Positions 1-10,899 of a DNA stretch of 64,000 nt are shown piece by piece. The position numbers and the translations under genes were made by a program. The notes under the pieces are model-generated. The model made no database searches, was not told the DNA's origin, and was given only the letters and a program-made list of their open reading frames with translations. Within the stretch, counting starts at the first letter, position 1; each line of letters starts with the position of its first letter. The DNA is from Berberis thunbergii (lineage: Eukaryota > Streptophyta > Magnoliopsida > Ranunculales > Berberidaceae): the NCBI GenBank assembly GCA_003290165.1, contig QNQO01001853.1:1-64000 (forward strand), given 5' to 3'.

Positions 1-157
1 ATAGTAGGCAAGATCCTAGACTTCTTGATGCTCCTGGTACTGAGGATATCTAAAAACTAAGTTACATTCGAAGTTTGTAAAAATTTGAGTTAATGATACT
101 GTCATAAACTCCAATGGGTATCACAGTAATGTCAATTTTTTATTTTTTTTCATTTGG

Positions 158-610
<453 letters not shown>

Positions 611-794
611 TATGGCATAAACATAGCGAGATCTGAGCAAAATGATGGCATGCAAAATCAGGTTGATCCATGTAAAAACAGAGTTCTGAGGTACATATTT
701 GCTAGATATAAAGTACAGTGGTAGAGATGGAAAAACAACAGCAGCAACAGCAAAAGCACTAACAAGAGTCCGCACGGTGCATTTTTATTTTTCC

Positions 795-972
795 AATGGC
801 ATAACAGCTCAACGGTTAGAGCTTGGCAGATGGTACCACTTGGTCTTGGGTTTGAACCCAGCTTGTGGCATCTTTATCAGTTTATGGTGTGTTGACCAGT
901 TCTGGTCTTTAATGGGTTTTGAAATCCTATAAAAACCCTGCTCGTCTTCAAAAAAAAAAAAAAAAAAAAAAA
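795..972 (+). mobile_element. SINE with tRNA-like pol III promoter and poly(A) tail
   Basis: A short insertion with an A-box-like AGCTCAACGGTTAGAGC at about 805-822, a B-box-like GGTTTGAACCC at 849-859, a body of about 90 bp and a 23-base poly(A) tail at 950-972. This order is that of a tRNA-derived plant SINE transcribed by RNA polymerase III and mobilised by LINE machinery. ACTAACAA occurs just after the tail (972-979) and at 758-765, which could be a target duplication, although that would put about 35 bp ahead of the usual 5' end. The 5' edge is therefore uncertain. Confidence 0.6.
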
Positions 973-2328
973 CTAACAACTACTGAAGTGTTCATATTGT
1001 ATTCTCGAATATGAACTTTAATAATTTGCTACATTTAATAGTGACTTTCACTTTGAGCTTGTTTCCCCAATCACTGCACTTATTCCCTTTCTCATATGAT
1101 TTTCTTGTTGGAAAATTCCTTAAGGTGGATCTACATAGCTCATATTATTATGTAGGTGAGTGGTGTTTGATTAGATTCAATTAGTTTGATCATTAAGAAA
1201 CAAGTTTAGGGTCATAAACACATTTCTAATTACAAGTTTTATGTCTTGACATGTATTGCTAAATTGAGTATGAAATTTTTTTTATGTGTAGATATCAATT
1301 TAAGTCTAAATATAATTCTATTATTGATGATGGCTAATTATAAAATTATGGTTTTATATATACGGTTAAGGTCCCATACTCCAAACCTAATTTTCTATCT
1401 CATACTTTTTCCATATGATTTAAAAAACACAAGAGAAAGGTTTTGGAGGTGAAAGATATCTCCGTGTTGTTAATTTGTGAGGATTGTTGCGAGGATATTC
1501 TTCATCAATGGGGACTTAGGTATCCATTGATTATAATTTTGTCTTTCTTGATTATTGACATGAGGTTTGATTTAAGATATGTTATATTGCTATAAGTGGC
1601 CTCCTTATAGAAAATATAAGGTTTATTATTTTTTATTTCTTGATTAATTAATCAATTCTCACATGAGTTTTACCCAAACATATTCTCTCCGTGATGTATC
1701 CTCGTGACATAATTGGTATCAATGGCATGGCTTAACAAATAAACACCTATGTCGTCAACACTAATGTTTCCCCTCGAGTTCCTACATCGAACACATGGGC
1801 AAGGAAAAATACTCTCTCCATTTGCATTATCCTCAACAGACTTTTAGAATTGTCTAACGCCGTTTATATACATTGCATTTCCCCGTTTGTTCATCCATGA
1901 CTTATCTAAAAGAATTGTTGACATTTCTACACACCAAAATTTAAAAGATTAACTTTAGTCAAACACTCATGATTCAAAAGATTATCTAAGTTTTAGATGT
2001 TGTGAAGCTATCATTTTTAACTTTGATTCTTCTATGAAAACATCAGCTTTGAAATTTTCATGTTCTTCATGAAATTCAACTTCTTCACATTATTCCACAT
2101 CAGAATCTATTTAATATAGATCAAACATTATTATCATCCAGACTTCCTCAATTCAGACTTTTCTTGATGCTCCGTGAGGAGGTATTAGAAAAGTTCCCAG
2201 TGATCCCGTTTCAAAAGGGTCGGGAAGTACTATACTAAGAACTGACTGATCCTTAGATAACGTTAATTCTATGATCAACAGATTATTAAGTAGTTCAATC
2301 TGAACTAGTTGTTTCAAGATTCTTAACA
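973..2328. other. AT-rich stretch without a recognisable gene
   Basis: Only short chance ORFs are present. A possible degenerate retrotransposon primer site, ATTGGTATCAATGGC at about 1712-1726 on the plus strand, resembles the initiator-tRNA-Met site TGGTATCAGAGCC and is followed by a broken reading frame starting ATGGCTTAA. This could be a decayed Copia gag start but cannot be confirmed. Two direct-repeat-like poly(T)/TA tracts are present; nothing else stands out. Confidence 0.3.
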
Positions 2329-2343
2329 TGGCTCTGATACCAA
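2329..2343 (-). other. Initiator tRNA-Met primer binding site of a decayed LTR retrotransposon
   Basis: The minus strand reads TTGGTATCAGAGCCA, complementary to the 3' end of plant initiator tRNA-Met and used as first-strand primer site by Copia and many Ty3 elements. If real, the 5' LTR would lie at higher coordinates and the internal region would run left from 2328. A 67-codon open frame crosses the site (2153-2356, minus) but I do not recognise its product as gag. Confidence 0.5.
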
Positions 2344-2429
2344 TAAACATAAACACATTCTCAAGTGAACTACTAAAATTATCAGATACACCAATATTGT
2401 GAGTTTCTCAAACAATCAACAAAATCTTG

Positions 2430-2493
2430 CATCAACAAAGGGCTAAAACATTACTTCAATCTAACATGTCTTGAAAAAAATTCAAAAAAAAAA
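2430..2493 (+). repeat. Direct repeat copy 1 (about 65 bp)
   Basis: Starts GCATCAACAAAGGGC and ends in an A-rich run with TTCAA. It recurs almost exactly at 4404-4485, where the A-rich run is longer. Two copies about 2 kb apart suggest an internal duplication within the composite element that occupies this part of the window. Confidence 0.6.
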
Positions 2494-2521
2494 AACATTC
2501 AACATTTGCATTACTCTACAA

Positions 2522-2951
2522 TCATTTGGTGTAGTATGTGTGATGATAACATGCAAGTGAGCCTAGATTATCCACACATACATTAATAACTAGTGCTAGT
2601 ATCATGTTTGAGAAATGGCACCCTTTGAGGATTAAGAGGAACTTCCCTTTGAGATTAGATTGGGGCCAAAAGGGATTCCCGCCAGCTTCATTTTGTGATT
2701 GACTGTCAGGATGAGATAGACTAGCCAATTGTGCTGCTTTGGCTAAGAAGGGGGGATTGGGTTTAATGAAGGTGCATAGATGTGAAAAGGATATGGAAAC
2801 TAGACTGAATTGTAAGGATATTCTGAATCACCCTTTTGCTGTGGGAGTTGCTCAAAATTTTGAGCAGTTAGTTGATATTCTGAATTGTAGGGAGGTCAGT
2901 TCCCCTCCCAATTCCTTGGTTTGCCCTTGGGATCTAAATACAAGAGCATAA
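2522..2951 (+). other. Unrecognised stretch with a 70-codon ORF
   Basis: The plus strand keeps an open frame from 2739 to 2951 (start MAKKGGLGLMKV, end WDLNTRA) and the frame stays plausible upstream to about 2600. It could be another captured gene fragment, given the ABCC and UBX pieces nearby, but I do not recognise it and see no splice-bounded exon. Treat as hypothetical. Confidence 0.2.
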
Positions 2952-3200
2952 CTTAACTGAATAAGGCACTACTACTACTAGGCATGGCATGTGTGTGGTT
3001 TTATCATTAAGGTAATATACAAGGGTCCAGAGAGATTGATCACCAGATGTCAATAGGTTAATTATATACTTCTCAAAATTTTCAGCCTCAATAAAATAAG
3101 AATTCTCAGCCTCATTAAATGTGTTTATGAAGTATGAACTTAAACAAATTATTCTTCAATCATACCTCAATAAAAGATAAGTTGAGAATTCAACATATAC

Positions 3201-3496
3201 CTTATTCTCTTCGAGTTTCTGACGGATCTTCTCCCTTGCTTTTCTCTCTTCCTCCTTCTCTGCTTTCCGCAAGGCAATTATCATACAACAGGAAAATCAA
3301 TCTATTTTAGTTTTAGGGGGAAAACAAATAAATTGCACAGAAATGGGTGAAGTGAAACAAGATAATGGTGAAGGCTGAAGACAATAAAACATTTTCCAAC
3401 CAAAAAGATTTTTCGTATCAAGACAAACCGTTTTCTTTCTTTATCTTCCTCAATCCGCTTTGCTTCAAGAAGTTCCTTACCTATACGAATTCTCTC
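3201..3496 (-). pseudogene. UBA/UBX-domain protein fragment, two exons
   Basis: On the minus strand two short exons encode the charged helical linker of plant UBX-domain (Cdc48/p97 adaptor) proteins. Exon 1, about 3496-3429, gives ERIRIGKELLEAKRIEED and stops at a GT donor (cg|gtttgt). Exon 2, about 3278-3201, gives ALRKAEKEEERKAREKIRQK and ends at LEENK before a GTATAT donor. The intervening 150 bp is intron-like. Neither the UBA nor the UBX fold is present, so this is a fragment. Because the intron is retained, the copy was made from genomic DNA rather than mRNA. It lies 1.2 kb inside CACTA-type terminal repeats (4700-5015), so transposon capture is likely but not proven. Confidence 0.65.
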
Positions 3497-3499
3497 CTA

Positions 3500-4320
3500 C
3501 AAATAACAGTACTATTAGGTTAGACATTATTAATGCCTGACCAAAAATATCAACAGAATGCAAAACTCTTTCAAATTTTGTCCAAAATATGTCATAGAAC
3601 TATGCATCAACCAAGTTGAAATCCTAAAGAGGGAAAATAAAAAAAGGGAAAAGTCTAATACATCTTAAATAGTCAGTAGGTTATAGTGATTACTCAAAAG
3701 CATTAGCTGTAAAGCCATTAACCTATTAATATTTACATCATCTTCCATTATGTTTGCTTTTTTTTTTTCAATCATTTTTTAAATGGCCTTATATAATATA
3801 CATCAAGTAACTACATTAAAGTTGGCCATAGATCAATAGAGCTTATATAAACACACCTAATGAATGAGTGAGACAATCAAACTTGGGAAGTCGACTTACA
3901 ATGTGAAAAAGAAAGTGCAAGTAAGAAGAGAAGATGTCAATAGATTCCGTCAGATGCATTAAATCCATAACTATGCAACTTCCCAATCCCATAATAAAAT
4001 TTTGAATCAAAAATAAAAAGACAAGTCATTGGTGAACCATAAAATGTCAATGCTCGGAACACCAACAATTAAAGCCATTTTTATATTAAAAACAAGCTTC
4101 GTTTTGTTACTATCCAAATGACCCAAAAAAAAAAAACTCGCACTGTGTATCTCAATTTCTATCACTAGTGTATATTACTTTCAAATAGTTTGTTTGAGAA
4201 GAGCAGCTCAGCCGTAGCTATTCAAATTTCTATTAGGAAATATTAAGCAGATCGAAACTACACAGATTCAACAAATTTCTGTGTGTTTGTTTGATGAACT
4301 ATTAAGTAGGAAACTAAACA
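3500..4320. other. AT-rich spacer, no gene seen
   Basis: Roughly 0.8 kb of AT-rich DNA with poly(T) and poly(A) runs. No ORF, RNA gene or repeat with a clear assignment was found. It may include intron or flanking sequence of the UBX gene fragment. Confidence 0.3.
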
Positions 4321-4324
4321 GATT

Positions 4325-4627
4325 CACTTCTTCTTCTTTCTCTTTACACTCTCCTTATGTTCCTCTCTCTCACTCTGATTTTCTAACAAACCCTAAAATG
4401 AAAGCATCAACAAAGGGCTAAAACATTACTTCAATCTACCATGTCTTGAAAAATTCAAAAAAAATAAAAATAAAAAAACATTCAAGAACCCAAGAAGTAA
4501 AAAACAAATTCATTACCAGACCAAGCCGTTCCCTGACCTGAAAGATCCTCCACTGATTGAATCTTTTTTTTCTTCACACTCTCCTCTGCTCCTCTCTCTC
4601 ACTCTGATTTTCTAACAAACCCTAAAA
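4325..4627 (+). repeat. Duplicated 5'-UTR-like segment (two copies)
   Basis: A pyrimidine-rich segment ending CTCTCACTCTGATTTTC followed by TAACAAACCCTAAAATGA occurs at about 4325-4402 and again at 4563-4629. Between the copies lies the 4404-4485 copy of the GCATCAACAAAGGGC repeat. The ending AACCCTAAAATG looks like a plant leader with start codon, so this may be the duplicated 5' end of a captured gene. No downstream coding sequence follows either copy. Confidence 0.5.
4404..4485 (+). repeat. Direct repeat copy 2
   Basis: Second copy of the 2430-2493 repeat, with an expanded A/AAAT run (about 4459-4480). It is inserted between the two 5'-UTR-like repeats at 4325 and 4563. Confidence 0.6.
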
Positions 4628-4699
4628 TGAAGGAATGGAAGGTTTGCCAAAACGTGAAAGTCTTCTCCGCAATCTGATTTGAACCGAAAATGGAGCTCC

Positions 4700-5015
4700 T
4701 CGATCTCTCCTCTGCGCAAATTTTTTAGCAATACGGCGAAACTTTTTTTGCAATGACCGCGCCACTGTTTTTCCCCAATTTTTTTTGCAATACGGTTTAA
4801 ACTGCTCCCCCCACACAGCCATGTGCAAAGCTTATAGCCATGGTTTTAAACCGTTGCAACCCTTTTGGTGTAGTGTATAGCCATGGTTTTTATTTTTTTA
4901 GCCACGGTTTTAAATCGTTGGCCATTATAGCCACGGTTTTTTGTCGTGGCAAATAAACCAATGGTTTAGAGCCGTGGCCATCTCCCTGTAGCTAAACAAG
5001 CCTTTTGGTGTAATG
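4700..5015 (+). mobile_element. CACTA transposon end: subterminal repeats and TIR, doubled
   Basis: The segment is rich in GCCACGGTTTTAAACCGTTG-like units in both orientations, the usual subterminal transposase-binding repeats of CACTA elements. Two TIR-like ends follow in the same orientation: CCTTTTGGTGTAGTG ending at 4876 and CCTTTTGGTGTAATG ending at 5015 (reverse complement of CACTACACCAAAAGG). The outer copy has one transition, CATTA for CACTA. The 139 bp between them again contain the subterminal units, so the end is tandemly doubled. The TIR and the repeat unit match the end of the TNP2 element at 33757. The trinucleotide after 5015 is GGT, the reverse complement of the ACC flanking 33757. 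Confidence 0.75.
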
Positions 5016-6393
5016 GGTACTCGTAGCACGCTTAATTGAATTGAACTCATTGTAACCCATATGTGAGTTTTGAACTTATTGTTCCTTTGATTTTGAGAGT
5101 TTTTAGTTAGGTCATCTTTCATTTATTTTGTCAATAATAATTCATTGCATGATCTCAATTTTGTTTATTTTGGTTGCTATTTGGATTGCTTTTATAATTA
5201 AGAATTAAACATTAGAACTTATATAAATTTCGTTCAAAACATTATATTGAATTGCACAACATGCTTGAGATGATAAAGGCACATAGTTTCCACCATTGCT
5301 AAATAAGCCTATGTCCATTATCTATTTCCTTTTAGTTAACGCCGTTGAGTTTGTTATTAAGCATTTTGTTTCATTACCCTCATTTTCTTCCCTAACTTAA
5401 TCAGAAGAGTGAAGCATAATTTGAATTGCAGAGACTTTATTGTGTTTCAAGGTATGTTGAAAAGCAAATGTGGGGGAAGAACCTTATGGTAGATAGTTCA
5501 AGAAAAAGAGTTGCAAAAACAAAACAAAAAAAAAAAAAAAAAAAAACGGTACAAAATTATAGAAGGGATACAAGTCCTTGACTATATTCATTCAGTATTT
5601 CAGTACCAAACAAATAATCCAATTCTTTTCATTCAGTAGATACAAAATAATGGCTGAAACTCTTCACTAACAATAGGACACTTCTTCCTTTTCCTACTTA
5701 TGTCTTAAACCATGTGATTCTTTGCTAATGTCTCTAATCTTATTGTATGTTTTCACCATTTCTTTAAGCCCTTTGTTATTCCCGTATTCGTTCTTTCTCT
5801 TCCCTTAACCCCTTAGCCTAATTACAACCTGAATTAAGACCTTTTGATTAAGTGTGTCTTGCAATGTCATGATGTGGAGATTCGAATGAGGTATGAGCAT
5901 ATGGTGTCACTAGTTCTTGCATTCAAGTAGTAGAATTCCTTCCATGAGATCATATATTTGGAAAGAAAAAATATATAAACATGTCAGAAAATGCCTTTCT
6001 TTCTTGTTATATAATATGTGAGCTATTTGTTTCCCTTTTACATCAATCTTCTCACATATAACTAGAATAAGAATAGTGATTTTAACCAAACAATCATTGA
6101 AAAAGAAAATAGTGCATCCAGTGAGATTTTTGGGTTAATTCTTTTAGGCACGTGCTTGAGAGTTTTACAGTCACTTGGATTGATTTAATTGTAAATTTTT
6201 ATATCATTGTTATGAACGTGTATTAATTTTTGAATGATGTGGATTTAATCTTGTGTTTATAAAAGAATTTTAATATGTCATGATCTGTTGAAAATCTCTT
6301 AGACAAATGTTGAAAAGTATAAGATTGAGTCATTTAAGTCTTTTATTTTTGTTTCTTGGATCGAAAACTAGCAAAAGATAAGTGGGGGGAATT
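5016..6393 (+). mobile_element. Athila element, 3' untranslated internal region
   Basis: Non-coding AT-rich DNA leading without interruption into a polypurine tract and an Athila-type LTR. It has features common in this part of Athila elements: a long A tract (about 5517-5546), a GTGGGGGAAGAA stretch near 5469, and no ORF. GGT at 5016-5018 is the likely target duplication of the CACTA insertion. I take it as the missing 3' part of the Athila element whose 5' part lies at 33758-47114 (see findings). Confidence 0.6.
6372..6393 (+). other. Polypurine tract of the Athila element
   Basis: GCAAAAGATAAGTGGGGGGAA directly precedes the LTR start at 6394. Polypurine tracts prime plus-strand DNA synthesis and sit immediately upstream of the 3' LTR, which identifies 6394-8125 as a 3' LTR. 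Confidence 0.7.
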
Positions 6394-8125
6394 TGGTATG
6401 AGCAAAATTAGGCTATTTTAATACCATATTTCTAAATATATTTTTGGCTATTACTTGTTAATTATGATACTAATTGTTATTTTCATGTTTGTGTAAGTTT
6501 CCAATTACAAGATTCCAAAATAGAAGTTAAGAAGTGCAAATTGGTTTGAATTAGGAAGACTTATTGCAAAAGGAAACTACACAAGGAAGGAAACCTAATG
6601 AACATGATTATAAAAGGGACGATACATGGCTTTGAAGAGATCACCCATCTACAACCTCCTCATCCTCGTAACAATCACACCCATCCACAACCTCCTCATC
6701 GACCCATCCACAACCTCCTCATCGACCCATCTACAGCCTCAAGCCTCTTGCTCATCGCAACATCAACTATACCACCACCAACATCCATCGTCCAACTCTT
6801 CCACTGTTCATCACCAACCCACCGTCACCATATCTATCCATCAAATCAACAATCCACTACCTTTATCACAGCCAATACTTCAGACCAACACATCCCTCTT
6901 CATAGCCGTACACAAAAAATCCCTTCATCCCCTTCATCTTTGCGCCTAATCGCATCCAACTCTCAATTCCTCGCCATCAAATTCTTCATAGTTTCCATCG
7001 CAGCACCATCATTCCACACACTCGCCTCATCTCTCTCTCGACTGACTCCCTGATCGCTACTAGCCACGCAAGCACCGACACCATCGCCCATTTCACTCGC
7101 AGTTTCTTCTCAAACCAGATCAGTGAAGGAAGAGCGAAGATCGTGAGGAAGAAGGAGGAAGAGATTTATTTCTCTTTCTCTCTGCTATCCACACCTTGCA
7201 GTCCATTATGTACCACCACAGATCAGGTGACAACTTTTTCACCTCTAAACCTCTCTTTTTCTTATTTCACTTGATTATTTATTATGGATTATATTTGAAC
7301 ATAATTAATATGTCTAGCTAAACTCCTCTTATCTAGGGGTGGCTTCGAAGCCCCGAACATGTGCTTTATGAGTTAATCGAATTTAATCTTCCTTGTTGAT
7401 TAGTGATTGTGTTTTGCTTAACTACTTTATAGAGAACTTTTCTTTGTATGTTTGTTTATGTGGCCAACTTAGTAAGCATGCTAGGATCTTGGGCTAGAGT
7501 ATAAGAGGGTTTCACCTAATCGTTATAATATTGTACTCACAAGTAGTAAATACCAAGGAACATTGGTAAGGTTAAGTAAAAACCTAGGTAAGAACAAGAT
7601 GTTGATCATACATGTAATAGCCTAGTCAATGTTCATATTTTTCTCAAAACTTAATAATCTTAGATTGTTATCTAACTTGCGATTCCTGATTAGATAGCAC
7701 GATAAGAATAGTTTGAACGCGACGCTAAGTTTAATTCAATGAACTTGGGAAAATAATAAGATTAATGTAGTGTTGATCACGGTTAATCTTGAGCATTGTC
7801 TTTTACGAGTTAGCAAGTGATTATTAAAGATTGATTTATAAGCATATGTTTGGTGTTTGGAGATAAACCCTTAGCTATTTTTATCATCTTTGCCATCCCT
7901 TTAATTCTATTATCTTTACAATAATTTTCATGGTTACTTTCTTAGTTTAAATTAGAAAAATTCAATCCCCCAATATTTTCTTAATTAGGTTGTTTGTTGT
8001 CTTATAGTTATTCTTAATGCTAATTTGCAAGCCCTCTAATCCTTGGTCCAGAACGATCTCTACTTAGTCTATACTACAATTATAAAGCAGTGTATTAAGT
8101 TGTGTGCTACTAAAATAGTACATCA
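6394..8125 (+). repeat. Athila 3' LTR (copy A, 1732 bp)
   Basis: Begins TGGTATGAGC and ends AGTACATCA. The copy at 45438-47114 (minus strand) begins TGATAGGAGC and ends AGTGCATCA; the two align along their length, as does a shorter copy at 15795-17368. A TATA box TATAAAAG lies at 6609-6616, followed by a pyrimidine/CAYC-rich R region that gives long but meaningless ORFs (6598-7053 and 6626-6949). The 3' flank TTAAC (8126-8130) differs by one base from the 5' flank ATAAC of copy C on its own strand. No primer site follows, as expected for a 3' LTR. Confidence 0.8.
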
Positions 8126-8783
8126 TTAACACATGTCGAGACTATGCTCTACCAATCTGCTTTCTAGAAGAGGATTTGGAAGTGAAAGCCAAAGAAGTAG
8201 CAATAGGAGAAGCAACCCAAAGGTTGGGTGCTTGTGTGCCCTCAAAGGAGGGATGTTTGAGGTTATGCAAAATCAACTCTCCAAGGTAGTAGGACTTGTT
8301 GCTGGAATTGTTTCTAAGAAGAGACAAACCAGAAGATGGAAAACAAACTTGGCCCCTAACAGGTAGTCCGTAATTCTTTTTCGCGATGTAAGAACAAATT
8401 TAGAGGTCCCATAAAACCACTGGAAGCTCACTCAGACCAGGTGGCTTCCTTCAATAGAATGTCTTGTTAAGACTCATCGTTGCAAATGTCAGAACATTCA
8501 GAGAGTCCACAAATGGGGGCTCCTCTTCGTTCTCTAAAGAGGCCAAAACACAAACACATTTTCTAAAAGGCACATTTGAGTAACAAGTTCTGTAATACAC
8601 ATGTTAACGCCTAACCCTATGAGAACTACCCTTTTTATAGGTACGATGTTCACAGAAGAAGATCACCCAATAACCGTGTCGGCATTAAATGCTACACAGG
8701 CAACGATTCCAAGTACAACTGCATCAGTCCCAATTCATTGAATTAATGGAATTGCGCGCAACCCCATTAACTAGGGGAGTAAT
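8126..8783 (+). mobile_element. Tat element 3' internal end with polypurine tract
   Basis: This stretch runs into TAACTAGGGGAGTAAT (8768-8783), a polypurine tract directly before an LTR that begins TGATGAGACATCA. It is therefore the last internal part of a Tat-lineage element. Short ORFs (8133-8366 plus, 8142-8327 minus) are not recognisable. If the inversion proposed in the findings is right, this is the displaced 3' end of the minus-strand Tat element at 47115-53860. Confidence 0.5.
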
Positions 8784-9318
8784 TGATGAGACATCAAAAA
8801 GTAACTCGATCACAACCGTACTTGTGGCATGGGCTAACCCTAGCACGAGAAAGGCTTCAGCGCAGACCCATTCATAAATTGTTGTGCAGCTCATAAGTCA
8901 GGGGCCCAAGACACGCCAACATAAGAGGCACAAATCTTAGTGTTTGGCCCATGACAATAAGGCTCGAACATGAATCTCAGAGCTATCATAGGCCCCAGAT
9001 GCACTCGCATGTATCTAAACGGAGCCAAGTGCCAAAGAGACAATCATGCACAAGTAAGATCTTATGCGAGATCTCCTCTCTCCATCACACCCTCAATCAC
9101 AGGGACAGTTGGGGAGAAAACACTCGCTATAAAAGATGGTGAAAGGAAGAAGAAAGTTACACATACACTTTGAAATTTACATACAGCCTTCAATTTTTTT
9201 GTATCTATACCTCACTTAAGCATCAGAGTGCCTTTGGCCACCACAATGGTGGTTTCTGGCTTAACCGCTGTTCATTTTTGTAAGCTCAAGATAAGCAAGG
9301 ACAGATCTGAACACATCA
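8784..9318 (+). repeat. Tat-lineage 3' LTR, family X (535 bp)
   Basis: Starts TGATGAGACATCA and ends GAACACATCA. TATAAAAG at 9128-9135 marks the promoter, and the R/U5 part contains CTTAAGCATCAGAGTGCC, a motif typical of Tat LTRs. The same LTR family recurs truncated at 10574-10880, 17430-17720, and on the minus strand at 53862-54034 and 54919-55079, where CTTAAGCATCGAAGTGCC is seen. Confidence 0.75.
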
Positions 9319-9688
9319 CTTAGTATTTGGCTTAGAGATTCTTTTTTGAACCTTACTTTATCTTTGTTGGTGGTGATTATGGCAATGGCTGTGGTTTGGC
9401 ATTATGGTGGTGGTGGTGATTGTGGGTAGTAGAGATGATGGCAATGGTTATATTTGTGGACCTTGTGGTATCAATGCAATGGTGGTGGTTGTTAGTGGTA
9501 GTGATGATGACAATTGTGGTTGTTGGTGGCGGTGATGATAACAATAATTGTGATTGTGTATTTAGTTTTTAGAATGTACATTCCTTATTGAACCTTACTC
9601 TATCTGTTGGTAGTAGTAGTGATGGCAGTGGTTGTGGTTTTGTTATCGTGGTGGTGGTGATTGCAGATACAGTTTTGGGTGGTGGAGA
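9319..9688 (+). repeat. GGT/GAT-rich low-complexity tract, left part
   Basis: Purine/T strand-biased sequence dominated by GGTGGT, GATGAT and GGCAATGG words. A phrase TTGAACCTTACTYTATCT recurs at about 9350 and 9588, giving an irregular repeat of about 235 bp. No ORF is supported. Confidence 0.6.
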
Positions 9689-10342
9689 TGATGATTTGAT
9701 CAACACCGTATGTGTGTCATGATAGTCTCTTCAACATAACAAAGCATGCATGATTGCACACCTAATCCATCAAGGCCTAGACAACATTAAACCCACTATT
9801 GGCAGATTTCAGAATGTTGGACCCAAATTGCAACGTTTTAATAAGCCCACGCATCATGCAGTCAAGCCCTATACTTATAAGCCCTGATAAGGCATGAGTA
9901 AGCCCTACAAAGGCAAGTATATTGGGGATACATCGGTTCCGACTAGGAAACAAATACTAGAGTATAGGTTGGGCAAGGAAACTTCCTTACATGGACAGCA
10001 CTCAGAAAGGGAAACTTCTTCCGCAAATCTAGGAGCACAAGTCGTGTAGGAAAAACTACCCTACATGGACAATCCCAAATAAGAAAGGATCTCCAGCAAG
10101 ATCTCTTTCCCTAAACTATGCTACCGAAGACCTAGTTGAACAAGGACTCTCACACTATAAAAGGGAAATATGGTCGATGAAATAAGGTACACTACAGAAA
10201 CCCAATTTACAGTTTTAAGCCTCTCTTAAGCCTTATCCGATTTAAGCGTCAGAGTATGCCACACGATGGTCTTTGGCTCACGTGTCCTACTTATGTAGGT
10301 CTATGTAAAGGCAATGAAGGAGAACATGAATCAACTACATCA
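9689..10342 (+). repeat. Solo LTR of Tat family Y
   Basis: Starts near TGATGATTTGATC (9689) and ends CTACATCA (10342), with TATAAAAG at 10156-10163. It aligns with the reverse complement of the LTR at 55080-55718, for example AGGCAAGTAT, GAAGG/AAGGATCTCCAG and CCTAAACTATGCTAC segments. GGT/GAT-rich DNA lies on both sides, so it interrupts that tract. No internal sequence is attached, as for a solo LTR made by LTR-LTR recombination. I could not define a convincing target duplication. Confidence 0.65.
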
Positions 10343-10573
10343 ATGACAATGGTTGTGGTTGTTGTATGTTGGTGATGATGGTGTTAATGATAATGATGGT
10401 TGTTGTGATGTATGTTGTGGGTGGTATAGGAGGTGGTTGAAGTGTTGGTATCGTGGTGGCAATTTCTATGACTAGATGGGTTGCGGTGGTAACGAAATTA
10501 TGCTATGGTGATTGTGGCATTGGTGGCTATTTGTGAAGGTGTTGGCAATGGTAGAGGTGGTCGTTACGGCTAT
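10343..10573 (+). repeat. GGT/GAT-rich low-complexity tract, right part
   Basis: Continuation of the tract at 9319-9688 beyond the solo LTR: repeated GGTGATGATG, TTGTGGTTGT and GTGGTGGC words. It ends exactly where a family X LTR begins. Confidence 0.6.
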
Positions 10574-10880
10574 TGATGAGACATCAAACAGTCATCCGAT
10601 CACGATCGTACACATGGCGCAGGCCAACCCTCAAACAGAGAGGCCCCAACGCGATCTCAAGCAGACCCAAACACGATCCGGCCCAGCCTAGTCATTGTTC
10701 AGCCTGTAAGTGAGGTTCCCAAATCCAACTTACTCGGGCCTAGCATGGTACAAATCTTGGAGCTTGGCTCAGGACAATAAGGCTTGTACACAAACCTTTG
10801 AGTTTTCATGAGCCTTGGATCCACTTGCACAACTTTCGGAGGTCTTATCTGCCATGAAGAGCTAGAAGATCTAAAGTGGC
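10574..10880 (+). repeat. Truncated Tat LTR, family X
   Basis: Begins TGATGAGACATCAAACAGTC and matches the U3 part of the 8784-9318 LTR (CAATAAGGCT, CATGAGCCT, CACTTGCAC). The R/U5 part, primer site and gag start are missing: within about 50 bp the sequence passes into gag C-terminal coding DNA. This marks a deletion of the 5' part of a plus-strand Tat element. Confidence 0.6.
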
Positions 10881-10899
10881 CCTCGAAGCTCAATATTGA

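Noticed and set aside
2329..2343. tRNA-Met gene
   Set aside because: Only the 3' 15 bases of the initiator tRNA are matched; there is no cloverleaf on either side, so a primer binding site is the better reading.
4622..4828. 68-codon basic ORF on the minus strand
   Set aside because: It overlaps degenerate CACTA subterminal repeats, and its Arg/Lys/Phe-rich composition comes from the GCAATACGG/TTTTT-type repeats.
6598..7053. 151-codon Pro/Ser/Thr/His-rich ORF
   Set aside because: It lies inside the CATC/CCTC-rich R region of an LTR; homologous stretches in copies B and C have different ORFs, so it is low-complexity sequence.
10195..10210. CACTA left TIR (CACTACAGAAACCC)
   Set aside because: It lies within the R region of the Y solo LTR, where all Y LTRs have GGTACACTAC; no subterminal repeats follow.
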